Below are positions 31,265 to 39,364 of a stretch of DNA of 64,000 nucleotides, piece by piece. Origin of the DNA: Cronobacter malonaticus LMG 23826. Its GTDB lineage: Bacteria; Pseudomonadota; Gammaproteobacteria; Enterobacterales; Enterobacteriaceae. The stretch covers positions 2,852,001-2,916,000 of the forward strand of contig NZ_CP013940.1 in NCBI RefSeq assembly GCF_001277215.2, written 5' to 3'. Within the stretch, counting starts at the first letter, position 1. Every line of letters begins with the position of its first letter. A program made the position numbers and the translations under genes. The notes beneath the pieces are model-generated. The model saw only the letters and a list, made by a program, of their open reading frames with translations. It had not been told where the DNA came from and ran no database searches.

Positions 31265-32941
31265 TCACGATGTGAGTTTATAAACCCGCGTTTCCCAGGC
31301 GCGTAACCGGTGCGGCTCCTGGGTCTCGCCAAGATTCGCCAGCACGCAGAACGCGCCGTTGAGCGACAGCGCTGCGGCGTCCCACTCCGCCGCTTTGCCG
31401 GAGAAATTACACAACACCACCAGCGATTCATCGCCCAACACGCGGCGGTAAGCGTAAATCTGCTCGTGATCGTTAAGCAGCGTCTCATAGCGCCCGTAAA
31501 TCAGCGCCGGCTCGCGTTTTCGCAGGTGGATCATCTGTCGATAAAAATTGAGCACTGAATGCGGATCGTGCTGCTGGCTTTCGACGTTGATCATCTCGTA
31601 ATTCGGATTCACCTTCAGCCAGGGTTCATGGGTGCTGAAGCCTGCATACGGCGACGCGTCCCACTGCATCGGCGTACGGGAGTTATCGCGCCCGGTGCGC
31701 GTCAGGAATTCGACAATCGCCTCCTCGCTCATCCCCTGATCCCGCAAATCGCGCGCTTTGTTATGGGCCGAGACGTCGTCAAAATCGTCCAGGCTCGCAA
31801 AACGCGTATTGGTCATGCCGATCTCCTGGCCCTGATAGATAAACGGCGTGCCCTGCATGAGAAAATACATCGCCGCGATGCAGGTCGCGCTTTCGCGCCA
31901 GTGATGCTCGGTATCGCCCCAGCGCGACACCACACGCGTCACGTCGTGGTTTTCCACATAGAGCGCGTTCCAGCCTGTGCCCTCCAGCGCCTGCTGCCAG
32001 GCGGTGAAAATGTTGCGCAGCACGGCGGGCGTCGGGCGCAGTCCCGCCTGCGGCTCCCAGAGCCGGACATGCTCAAACTGAAACACCATATTGAGCCGCC
32101 CGCGGTTTTCGCCCACCCACTCTTCCGCGTGGGCGGCGTCCAGCCCGTTCATCTCGCCCACCGTGACGATGTCGTAATGGTTAAAGACGTTACGGCAGAT
32201 GTCGTCCACATAGTCGAGCAGGCCGTCGTAATTAAGGTGCGACACCATCGACGGCGCATAGGGAAGTTTTTCGGGGTTCGGCACGTCGCTAAGCGTCGGC
32301 TCCTTTTTCATATGCGCAATGGCGTCGATGCGAAACCCGTCGATGCCCTTATCAAGCCACCAGCGCATCATGTCGTAGACGGCGGCGCGCATCTCGTGGT
32401 TTTCCCAGTTGAGATCGGGCTGACGGCTGCTGAACAGGTGCATGAAATACTGGCCGGTCACGTCATCCCGCTTCCAGGCCGAGCCGCTGAAAATCGATTC
32501 CCAGTTATTCGGCTCCGCCCCGTTCTTGCCGTCACGCCAGATATACCAGTCGCGTTTGGGGTTATCTTTAGAGGCGCGCGATTCGAGAAACCACGGGTGC
32601 TCGTCAGAGGTATGATTCACGACCAGGTCGAGAATCAGCCGCATGCCGCGCTGATGCACGCCCTCCAGCAGCCGGTCGAAATCGGCCATGGTGCCGAACT
32701 CCGCCATGATCCCCTGATAGTCGCTGATGTCGTACCCGTTATCGTCGTTGGGCGACGGGTACATCGGGCAGATCCAGATAAGATCGATGCCGAGATCTTT
32801 CAGGTAATCGAGCTTTTCAATAATCCCGTTGAGATCGCCAATACCGTCGCCGTTGCTGTCTTTAAAGCTGCGCGGATAAATCTGGTAGGCCGTCGCCTCT
32901 TTCCACCAGCGGCCTTTTACCTGCGTCGGTGCTTCACTCAT
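31265..32941 (-). CDS. palZ: GH13 alpha-glucosidase (palatinase type), PalZ-like
   Basis: This is an oligo-1,6-glucosidase or palatinase-like GH13 hydrolase, cytoplasmic with no signal peptide. The (beta/alpha)8 barrel carries DLVVNHTSDEHPWF, the nucleophile Asp in GFRIDAIAH, the acid Glu in VGEMNGLD, and the transition-state Asp in VENHDVTR. It has 558 residues. The sucrose-isomerase motif RLDRD is absent, so hydrolysis is expected. It is the last of six genes and its ATG overlaps the palQ stop by one base. Which paralogue corresponds to palZ or palQ elsewhere is tentative. Confidence 0.8.
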   Translation of the reverse strand: MSEAPTQVKGRWWKEATAYQIYPRSFKDSNGDGIGDLNGIIEKLDYLKDLGIDLIWICPMYPSPNDDNGYDISDYQGIMAEFGTMADFDRLLEGVHQRGMRLILDLVVNHTSDEHPWFLESRASKDNPKRDWYIWRDGKNGAEPNNWESIFSGSAWKRDDVTGQYFMHLFSSRQPDLNWENHEMRAAVYDMMRWWLDKGIDGFRIDAIAHMKKEPTLSDVPNPEKLPYAPSMVSHLNYDGLLDYVDDICRNVFNHYDIVTVGEMNGLDAAHAEEWVGENRGRLNMVFQFEHVRLWEPQAGLRPTPAVLRNIFTAWQQALEGTGWNALYVENHDVTRVVSRWGDTEHHWRESATCIAAMYFLMQGTPFIYQGQEIGMTNTRFASLDDFDDVSAHNKARDLRDQGMSEEAIVEFLTRTGRDNSRTPMQWDASPYAGFSTHEPWLKVNPNYEMINVESQQHDPHSVLNFYRQMIHLRKREPALIYGRYETLLNDHEQIYAYRRVLGDESLVVLCNFSGKAAEWDAAALSLNGAFCVLANLGETQEPHRLRAWETRVYKLTS

Positions 32942-34596
32942 TACCCCTCCTGATGAATTAACAGCGCAAAAGATTCATAAGGTTGCAGCTCCAGACTCAC
33001 GGCGAGCTGGTCACGCGGCGCATAGTTGCTGATAAGGCATTCGCCGTGCCACGCCTGCATCGCTTCCGGAATGGGCAACGTAATGGCGTTGCCGAAGAAA
33101 TTGTTAATTACCAGCAGCGTGTCGCCCTCGTAGCGGCGCACCCAGGCGAACACTTCCGGGTGTTCGGCAAACAGCATCTGATAATCGCCATACACCAGAA
33201 TCGGGTACTGTTTACGCAGCGCCACCAGCTTTTGATAGTGCCAGAGAATAGAGTCAGGCTCGGCCAGCGCCTGCGCCACGTTAATCTCGCGGTAATTGGG
33301 GTTCACGCCGAGCCACGGCCTGCCGGTCGTGAAGCCGCCGTTCGGGCTATCATCCCACTGCATCGGCGTGCGGGCGTTGTCGCGGCCGTTGGCGTAGATA
33401 CCGGTCATCATCTCGTCATGCGTCAGGCCGCCTGCAATCAGTTCCCGGTAAAAATTGAGGCTCTCGATGTCGCGATACTCTTCAATGGTGGAGTAACGCA
33501 CATTGGTCATGCCGATCTCCTCGCCCTGATAGATATAGGGCGTGCCGCGCAGACAGTGGAGCGCGGTGGCGAGCATTTTCGCCGAGACCTCGCGAAACTC
33601 GCCGTCATTGCCGAATTTCGACACCGCGCGCGGCAGGTCGTGGTTACTCCAGAACAGCGAGTTCCAGCCGCGGTCGGCCAGCGCCGTCTGCCACTTATCA
33701 ATCACTGCCTTAAAGCGCGGCAGCTCGAACGGCCTGCTGCGCCACTTGCCCGCTTTTTCATCCCAGGTCTGTTTAATATGTTCAAACTGAAACACCATCG
33801 AGAGTTCCCGGCGTTCCGGGTCGCTGTAGAGCAGCGCGTCTTCCGGCGTGGCGCTCCAGGCTTCGCCCACGGTCAGCGAATCGCGCGGGCCGAACGTCGC
33901 CTCGTTCATCTGACGCAGCAGCACATGCAGGTGCTTGCCGTTCGCCATGATCTGCCGGTCAACCTCTTTACCGATTAAATCGATAACGTCCATGCGGAAA
34001 CCGCCGATGCCCTTATCCAGCCAGCGGTTCATCATCGCGTGGATCTCCTCCTGCACGCGCGGGTTTTCCCAGTTGAGATCCGGCTGGCGTACCGAAAACT
34101 GGTGCAGATAATATTCGCCGCTCGCCTCGTCATACGCCCAGCCGCTGCCGCCAAAATGCGAGCGGTAATCATTCGGCGGGCCGCCGTCCGGCGCCGGTTT
34201 GCGCCAGATATAGAAATCGCGGTACGGGTTATCTTTGCCCTTTTTCGCCTCGATAAACCACGGGTGTTCGTCGGAAGTGTGGTTCACCACCAGATCCATC
34301 AGGATATAGATATCGCGCGCCTTCGCTTCCTGAATCAGCTGCTCCATCTCCGCCATCGTGCCGAACTCCGCGGCGATATCGTCGTAGTCGGAGATATCGT
34401 AGCCATTGTCGTCCATCGGCGATTTGTAGACCGGCGAGAGCCAGATAAGGTTGATGCCAAGCTGTTGCAGATAGTCGAGCTTGCTGATGATCCCCGCCAG
34501 ATCGCCCACGCCGTCGCCGTTGGCGTCCATAAAGCTGCGCGGGTAGATCTGGTAGACCACCGCGTTATGCCACCACTTCTTGTCGATTGCTTTCAT
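32941..34596 (-). CDS. palQ: GH13 alpha-glucosidase (palatinase type), PalQ-like
   Basis: This is a second cytoplasmic GH13 family hydrolase, a paralogue of its downstream neighbour. Catalytic residues appear in GFRMDVIDLI (nucleophile), VGEAWSAT (acid) and WSNHDLPR. YQIYPRSFMDANGDGVGDLAG is the common N-terminal motif of alpha-glucosidases. I chose ATG 34596 over the GTG at 34599 because GGGAG is then at better spacing; the product has 551 residues. Two related enzymes in one operon suggest complementary substrates such as isomaltulose and related glucosyl-fructoses. Confidence 0.8.
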   Translation of the reverse strand: MKAIDKKWWHNAVVYQIYPRSFMDANGDGVGDLAGIISKLDYLQQLGINLIWLSPVYKSPMDDNGYDISDYDDIAAEFGTMAEMEQLIQEAKARDIYILMDLVVNHTSDEHPWFIEAKKGKDNPYRDFYIWRKPAPDGGPPNDYRSHFGGSGWAYDEASGEYYLHQFSVRQPDLNWENPRVQEEIHAMMNRWLDKGIGGFRMDVIDLIGKEVDRQIMANGKHLHVLLRQMNEATFGPRDSLTVGEAWSATPEDALLYSDPERRELSMVFQFEHIKQTWDEKAGKWRSRPFELPRFKAVIDKWQTALADRGWNSLFWSNHDLPRAVSKFGNDGEFREVSAKMLATALHCLRGTPYIYQGEEIGMTNVRYSTIEEYRDIESLNFYRELIAGGLTHDEMMTGIYANGRDNARTPMQWDDSPNGGFTTGRPWLGVNPNYREINVAQALAEPDSILWHYQKLVALRKQYPILVYGDYQMLFAEHPEVFAWVRRYEGDTLLVINNFFGNAITLPIPEAMQAWHGECLISNYAPRDQLAVSLELQPYESFALLIHQEG

Positions 34597-34605
34597 CACG
34601 CTCCC

Positions 34606-35721
34606 TTAATGCTGGGTTTTCGGGCCGCTTAAGCGCGCAAACGCGTTGCCCGCGCTGTCGAAAAGGTAACAGTGTTCCGCTGGCAGTTTCAGCCCCAGAT
34701 GGTGCTCAGGCCGGACTTCCAGCCTCTCAGTATGGCGCATGACCAGCGGTTCTGCGCCATAACCGCCGTTCACATAAACCAGGGTTTCATTGCCCATATG
34801 CTCAACGAATAATACTTCGCCTTCCACGTCCGCTTTCGCAAGCGTCATGATCTCCACGTGCTCCGGGCGAATGCCAAGCTGCACCGCGTCGCCCTCCTGC
34901 CCGGCGGCAGCCTGCACCGGCAGCGTCAGGCGCAGGCCGTTTTCCAGCTCCACCTCGCAGGCGTGCTCCATCACGCGCAGCATTTTGCCGGGGATCAGGT
35001 TCATCTTCGGCGAGCCGATAAACTGCGCGACAAACACGTTGGCCGGGGTGTCGTAAAGCGCAAGCGGCGTGCCGACCTGTTCAATCTGGCCCTGATTGAG
35101 CACAACGATGCGGTCGGCGAGCGTCATCGCCTCCACCTGATCGTGCGTGACATACAGAATGGTGGCGTGAATGCGCCTGTGCAGCGCCGCTATCTCCATG
35201 CGCATCTGCACGCGCAGCGAGGCGTCAAGGTTCGAGAGCGGTTCGTCGAAGAGAAACAGGCTCGGCTCGCGCACAATCGCGCGGCCTATGGCCACGCGCT
35301 GGCGCTGGCCGCCGGAGAGATCTTTCGGGCGGCGATCCAGCAGGTGCTCCAGCTGTAAAATCCGCGCGCTTTCGCGTACCCGCTCGTCAATGTCTTTCGC
35401 CGGCACCTTCGCCATTTCAAGCGCGAACGCCATATTCTGGTAGACCGTCATATGCGGATAGAGCGCATAGGACTGAAACACCATGCCGATGCCGCGCTCG
35501 GATGGCGAATCGTCGTTAACCCGCAGGTCATCGATATACATATCGCCGTCGGTTATCTCCTCAAGCCCCGCCACCAGGCGCAGCAGCGTCGATTTGCCGC
35601 AGCCGGACGGGCCGACCACCACCACAAATTCGCCGCTGTTGATCTGTAAATCGAGCGGCTTAATCACTTCGGCATGGGTGCCGTAGCGTTTCTGGACTTT
35701 CTCTAAACGAAGTTGCGCCAT
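34606..35721 (-). CDS. palK: Sugar ABC transporter ATP-binding protein (MalK/MsmK type)
   Basis: This is the ATPase subunit of the pal importer. Walker A is GPSGCGKST near residue 38, the signature is LSGGQRQR near 135, Walker B is LFLFDEPLSNLD, and the H-loop is YVTHDQ. A C-terminal regulatory TOBE-type domain (about 235-365) contains LGIRPEHVEI, typical of the MalK branch. It has 371 residues. Only three bases separate it from palG and nine from palQ. Confidence 0.85.
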   Translation of the reverse strand: MAQLRLEKVQKRYGTHAEVIKPLDLQINSGEFVVVVGPSGCGKSTLLRLVAGLEEITDGDMYIDDLRVNDDSPSERGIGMVFQSYALYPHMTVYQNMAFALEMAKVPAKDIDERVRESARILQLEHLLDRRPKDLSGGQRQRVAIGRAIVREPSLFLFDEPLSNLDASLRVQMRMEIAALHRRIHATILYVTHDQVEAMTLADRIVVLNQGQIEQVGTPLALYDTPANVFVAQFIGSPKMNLIPGKMLRVMEHACEVELENGLRLTLPVQAAAGQEGDAVQLGIRPEHVEIMTLAKADVEGEVLFVEHMGNETLVYVNGGYGAEPLVMRHTERLEVRPEHHLGLKLPAEHCYLFDSAGNAFARLSGPKTQH

Positions 35722-35724
35722 GAT

Positions 35725-36570
35725 TTACCCCTTAATCGCCCCGCTGGTCAGGCCGCTGACAATGCGTTTCTGGAAGATAAGCACCAGGATAATAATGGGC
35801 AGCGTCACCACCACCGACGCGGCCATAATGCTGCCCCAGGGCAGCTCGTAGCTCGACGCGCCGCTGAACATACTGATGGCGACCGGCACGGTGCGTTTGT
35901 CGCCGGAAATAATAAACGTCAGTGCGAACATGAACTCATTCCAGGCGCCGATAAACGCCAGCAGCCCGGTAGTCACCAGCGCAGGTGCCAGCACCGGCGC
36001 AAACACGCGGCGAATAATGGTGCCGGTTTTCGCGCCGTCGACGATGGCCGCCTCTTCCAGTTCCACCGGAATCGACTTCATAAACGTCGTCAGCACCCAG
36101 ACGGTGAACGGCAGCGAAAACGTGGTGTAGGAGATAACCAGCGCGCCGAGCGAATCGTAAAGCCCCAGAAAGCGCACCAGCTCAAACATGCCCGTCAGCA
36201 CCGCCACCTGCGGAAACATTGAGACGCAGAGAATGGTAAAGAGCAGTACGCGACGCCCGCGAAACGGCACGCGCGCCAGCGCAAAAGCGGCCGTCACCGA
36301 CACCAGCAGACACAGCCCCACCGTCACCACCGCCACCAGTACCGAGTTCAGCAGACTGCGGGCGATGCCGTTATCCACCAGCGCCACCACATAGTTATCC
36401 CAGTGCCAGCTGTCCGGGAAATAGGCGGGCGTAAACAGCTCCTGGCCCGCGCGCAGCGAACTGATAATGGCGTAATAGAAAGGAAAAACGCAGAACAGAC
36501 AGGCCATCAGCGCGCCGATATAAATCACCGCTTTATGCCCCATCCTGCGCTGCCAGCGCGTGGTTTTCAT
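35725..36570 (-). CDS. palG: Sugar ABC transporter permease (MalG type)
   Basis: This is a CUT1-family permease of 281 residues with six predicted helices. The EAA loop reads EEAAIVDGAKTGTIIRRVFAPVLAP. Together with PalF it forms the channel for the pal sugar. Its start overlaps the palF stop by one base. Confidence 0.85.
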   Translation of the reverse strand: MKTTRWQRRMGHKAVIYIGALMACLFCVFPFYYAIISSLRAGQELFTPAYFPDSWHWDNYVVALVDNGIARSLLNSVLVAVVTVGLCLLVSVTAAFALARVPFRGRRVLLFTILCVSMFPQVAVLTGMFELVRFLGLYDSLGALVISYTTFSLPFTVWVLTTFMKSIPVELEEAAIVDGAKTGTIIRRVFAPVLAPALVTTGLLAFIGAWNEFMFALTFIISGDKRTVPVAISMFSGASSYELPWGSIMAASVVVTLPIIILVLIFQKRIVSGLTSGAIKG

Positions 36571-37523
36571 CAGCTTTTCTCCTTGTCGTTTAAGCGCGCG
36601 ACGCGGATAAAGCAGGCCGCGATGCCCGCCACCATCATAAAGACCAGCACCGATGCCGCCGACCCCATGCCCATATCCTGATAAGAGACAATCTGCTCGC
36701 GGGCGTAGCCGGAAATCGACATCGTCGCCTCGCTGTTGGAAGTGAGCACGTAGATAAGATCGAAGATACGCATCGAATCCATCACGCGGAAAATCAGCGC
36801 CACCACCAGCGCGGGCATAATCAGCGGCAGCGTGATGCGCTTAAAGCGCTGCCAGGGGCTGGCACCGTCCACTTTCGCGGCCTCGTAAAGATCCGCCGGA
36901 ATCAGCTGTAGCGCCGCCAGCAGCATCAGCGCCATAAATGGCGTGGTTTTCCAGACGTCGGCAATCACCACCGCCCACATGGAGAGCGACGGCTCGGCAA
37001 TCCACGCGAGATGCGACGGCAGGCCGATTTTGCCGAGCAGATCGTTCACCACGCCGTACTGATCGTGGAACATCCAGCCCCACATTTTGGCGCTGACGAT
37101 CGTCGGGATCGCCCACGGAATAAGAATGGCGGTGCGCACCAGCCCCTGCCCGCGGAATTTCTCATTCATCAGCAGCGCCAGCAGCATACCGAGCAACAGC
37201 TCCAGCGCCACCGAAGTGAACGTAAACCAGAGCGTGTTGCCGACCGCCTGCCACCAGAGCGGGTCGCTTAGCACGCCGATGCTCACACCATCCTTGCGCG
37301 CAAAGTAGTTCGCGATACCCACCATCTGGTAATCCTGAGGCGCGTCGAGCATGGCGTTGGTGAAGCTAAACCAGATGGTGCGAACCAGCGGCCAGCCCGC
37401 CGCCAGCGCCAGCAGGAGCAGCGAGGGCAATACCAGCCCCCACGCCACGCGCCGACGGCGCTGATGCCAGGAGGCGTTGCGCCGCCGGGGAGACGGCGGC
37501 GACGTAAGGCTATCGGATTTCAT
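36570..37523 (-). CDS. palF: Sugar ABC transporter permease (MalF type)
   Basis: This CUT1-family permease has about 317 residues and six or seven predicted helices. The basic N-terminus is followed by VAWGLVLPSLLLLALAAGW. The EAA loop is YEAAKVDGASPWQRFKRITLPLI. I chose ATG 37523, which has GGAG six bases upstream; the frame is open to 37586 but that part overlaps the palE-palF repeat region. Confidence 0.83.
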   Translation of the reverse strand: MKSDSLTSPPSPRRRNASWHQRRRRVAWGLVLPSLLLLALAAGWPLVRTIWFSFTNAMLDAPQDYQMVGIANYFARKDGVSIGVLSDPLWWQAVGNTLWFTFTSVALELLLGMLLALLMNEKFRGQGLVRTAILIPWAIPTIVSAKMWGWMFHDQYGVVNDLLGKIGLPSHLAWIAEPSLSMWAVVIADVWKTTPFMALMLLAALQLIPADLYEAAKVDGASPWQRFKRITLPLIMPALVVALIFRVMDSMRIFDLIYVLTSNSEATMSISGYAREQIVSYQDMGMGSAASVLVFMMVAGIAACFIRVARLNDKEKS

Positions 37524-37570
37524 AGGCGCTCCGTTGAGTATGTTGACGGACACGATGGTGTTGCCTTTCC

Positions 37571-37591
37571 CCCGATGAGCGAGCATCGGGA
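37571..37591 (-). other. Intercistronic hairpin between palE and palF
   Basis: CCCGATG and CATCGGG (37571-37577 / 37584-37590) flank six bases. There is no T-run. With the adjacent REP-like palindromes it could protect the palE message from 3' decay and hold back palF expression. Confidence 0.5.
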
Positions 37592-37603
37592 TTAACGCCG
37601 CAC

Positions 37604-37632
37604 GGCGGGTGCGCTTCGCTTACCCGCCCTAC
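37604..37632. repeat. REP-like palindrome copy A
   Basis: GGCGGGTGCGCTTCGCTTAC followed by CCGCCCTAC. Its GGCGGGT and ACCCGCC arms pair. It is one of seven copies in the window. Confidence 0.65.
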
Positions 37633-37653
37633 AAAAACAGTTACGCGTTCACA

Positions 37654-37679
37654 GGGCGGGTATGCGAAGCGTACCCGCC
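37654..37679. repeat. REP-like palindrome copy B, inverted to copy A
   Basis: GGGCGGGTATGCGAAGCGTA followed by CCCGCC, in opposite orientation to copy A. The pair forms a BIME-like tandem in the palE-palF spacer. Confidence 0.6.
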
Positions 37680-37700
37680 AGCCACAACGTCATCCAGCGC

Positions 37701-38966
37701 TTACCGCCAGCCGGCCCCCTTCGCGCGGGTCAGGCGCTTTTGCAAATCTTCCGTCGCTTTCTTGCCATCCTCTTTGCCGTTCAGCACGCTAAACGTCACG
37801 TTGAAAATGGCATTCGACACGCGCGGATACTGCGCTTCGGTCACCGTCGCCGGACGCGGCACCGCCTGCGCGAAAATATCGCGGAACTGCGTCAGCTCAG
37901 GCGCGACAGCCAGCACATCTTTATTTTCATAGAGCGCGACGCGGGTCGGCGCGTGGCCGAGCATTTTGAGACGCGAGATTTGCGAATCGTCATCGCTTAA
38001 GATTTTCAGCAGCGCGATGGCGGCCTCCGGGTTTTTGGTATTGGCGTTTATCGACCACTGCCAGCCGCCGAGCGTTGTCGCCTGACGCCCTTCCGGCCCG
38101 GCGGGAAGCTGCATCACGCCCACTTTGCCCTTGAGCGGGCTGTCGTCGGCCTGAGATAGCTGCCAGACATACGGCCAGTTGCGCATAAACAGCGCGTCGC
38201 CGTTCTGGAACACGGTGCGCGACTCTTCCTCTTTGTAGCCCAGAACACCTTTCGGCGTAATCTTGCCCATCCAGCCGCGCGCCATATCCAGCGCCTGCGC
38301 CGCTTTCGGGTTATTAATGGTCACGTTCCCTTTTTCATCGACAAACGTGCCGCCGCCGTATGAGTCGATCCACTCCAGCGCGTTACAGGTCAGCCCTTCA
38401 TAAGATTTGCCCTGGAAGATGTACCCCCAGAAATTCTTATGCCCCGCCTTGCGTTCTTCGGCCTGAATTTTCGTGGCGATGCGCGTCATCTCGTCCCACG
38501 TTTTTGGCGGTTGCTCTTTGTATTTCTCCAGTAAATCTTTGCGATAAAACAGCACGCCGGTGTCGATATATGACGGTACCGCTTTCAGGCGTCCGTTGAC
38601 GGTGTTGTTCTTCCAGGGGCCAGGGAAAAAGTCTTTTTCCATCCCGCCCATCGCGTCGGTGAGATCGAGCGTCTGCTTGTCCAGCAGGCCTATCCAGATG
38701 GTGTCGGACTGAAACACATCCACCGCTTTTTCATCTTTAGCGGCAAAGAGTTGTTGCAGCAGCGCCAGCTTTTCATCGGAGGCCGCCGGAAACTCGATAA
38801 ACTCCAGTTGATTACCGGTCTGCTTCTCGAAGCGCTCTTTGATGTACTGGCAATACTGTTTGCCGCCGGGCGACACCGGGCATTCCATGCGCAGGGTATC
38901 AGCAAACGCCAGTTGGCTTGTGCCCGCCAGCGCGACGGCCAGAAAAGTGAAGGTGAGCTTTTTCAT
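37701..38966 (-). CDS. palE: Sugar ABC transporter substrate-binding protein
   Basis: This is the periplasmic receptor of the pal importer, a MalE-like family 1 binding protein of 421 residues. The signal peptide of about 22 residues ends AFA. Aromatic stretches such as YIDTGVLFYRKDLL and GGWQWSINANTKNPEAA are typical of disaccharide binders. It is the first gene of the operon, read from the regulatory gap shared with the gnt-type permease. The gene order palE-F-G-K-Q-Z matches the palatinose clusters described in Erwinia rhapontici and Cronobacter, apart from palH, which I do not see. Confidence 0.82.
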   Translation of the reverse strand: MKKLTFTFLAVALAGTSQLAFADTLRMECPVSPGGKQYCQYIKERFEKQTGNQLEFIEFPAASDEKLALLQQLFAAKDEKAVDVFQSDTIWIGLLDKQTLDLTDAMGGMEKDFFPGPWKNNTVNGRLKAVPSYIDTGVLFYRKDLLEKYKEQPPKTWDEMTRIATKIQAEERKAGHKNFWGYIFQGKSYEGLTCNALEWIDSYGGGTFVDEKGNVTINNPKAAQALDMARGWMGKITPKGVLGYKEEESRTVFQNGDALFMRNWPYVWQLSQADDSPLKGKVGVMQLPAGPEGRQATTLGGWQWSINANTKNPEAAIALLKILSDDDSQISRLKMLGHAPTRVALYENKDVLAVAPELTQFRDIFAQAVPRPATVTEAQYPRVSNAIFNVTFSVLNGKEDGKKATEDLQKRLTRAKGAGWR

Positions 38967-39120
38967 GATGTCCTCTTATGCACTGAACAGGGTGCGGAGG
39001 CGTTGCGCCGCCGCCTACAGCGCGATGTACGGCAAATCATCACGATCCTAAGCTAGTTAACGTTATGGAATAGCGGCAACTTCGCGGCGACTTCACAGCA
39101 AAAAAGCTGGATATCGCCAA

Positions 39121-39136
39121 CAAATCTGGTGATTTG
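39121..39136. promoter_or_regulatory. Perfect palindrome upstream of palE
   Basis: CAAATC-TGGT-GATTTG, 16 bp, lies 155 bp before the palE start in the divergent gap. It could be an operator for the pal regulator, which is not encoded in the window. No -35/-10 pair for palE stood out. Confidence 0.3.
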
Positions 39137-39277
39137 CTGAAAAAAACGTACCGGAAAATTTGACAGATCGGTGAAGCGATATATGTAACGGAAAGCGAAA
39201 AGCCTCCGTCGCGCGGGAGTTTGACGGTGATCTCAAAATGTTAATAAATATGACAGACCCTGTTTACAAGCCGCCAC

Positions 39278-39307
39278 ATGTTATCGGTATCATGTTACCG
39301 GTATCAG
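39278..39307 (+). promoter_or_regulatory. Two overlapping GntR-type operators
   Basis: ATGTTATCGGTATCAT (39278-39293) and ATGTTACCGGTATCAG (39292-39307) each resemble the gluconate repressor site ATGTTACCGGTAACAT. They share two bases. TATCAT (39288-39293) inside them could be the -10 of the permease gene, with TTTACA (39263-39268) upstream at a long 19-bp spacing. Binding there would block transcription until gluconate is present. Confidence 0.65.
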
Positions 39308-39364
39308 TGAGAAAACCGCCGACCAGGCTACGGTTTCACTGTACCCATCTTGAGGATAATAACG

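Noticed and set aside
31559..34632. Several long plus-strand frames over palZ and palQ
   Set aside because: They are shadows of the GH13 genes; composition is R/H/A-rich with no recognisable fold.
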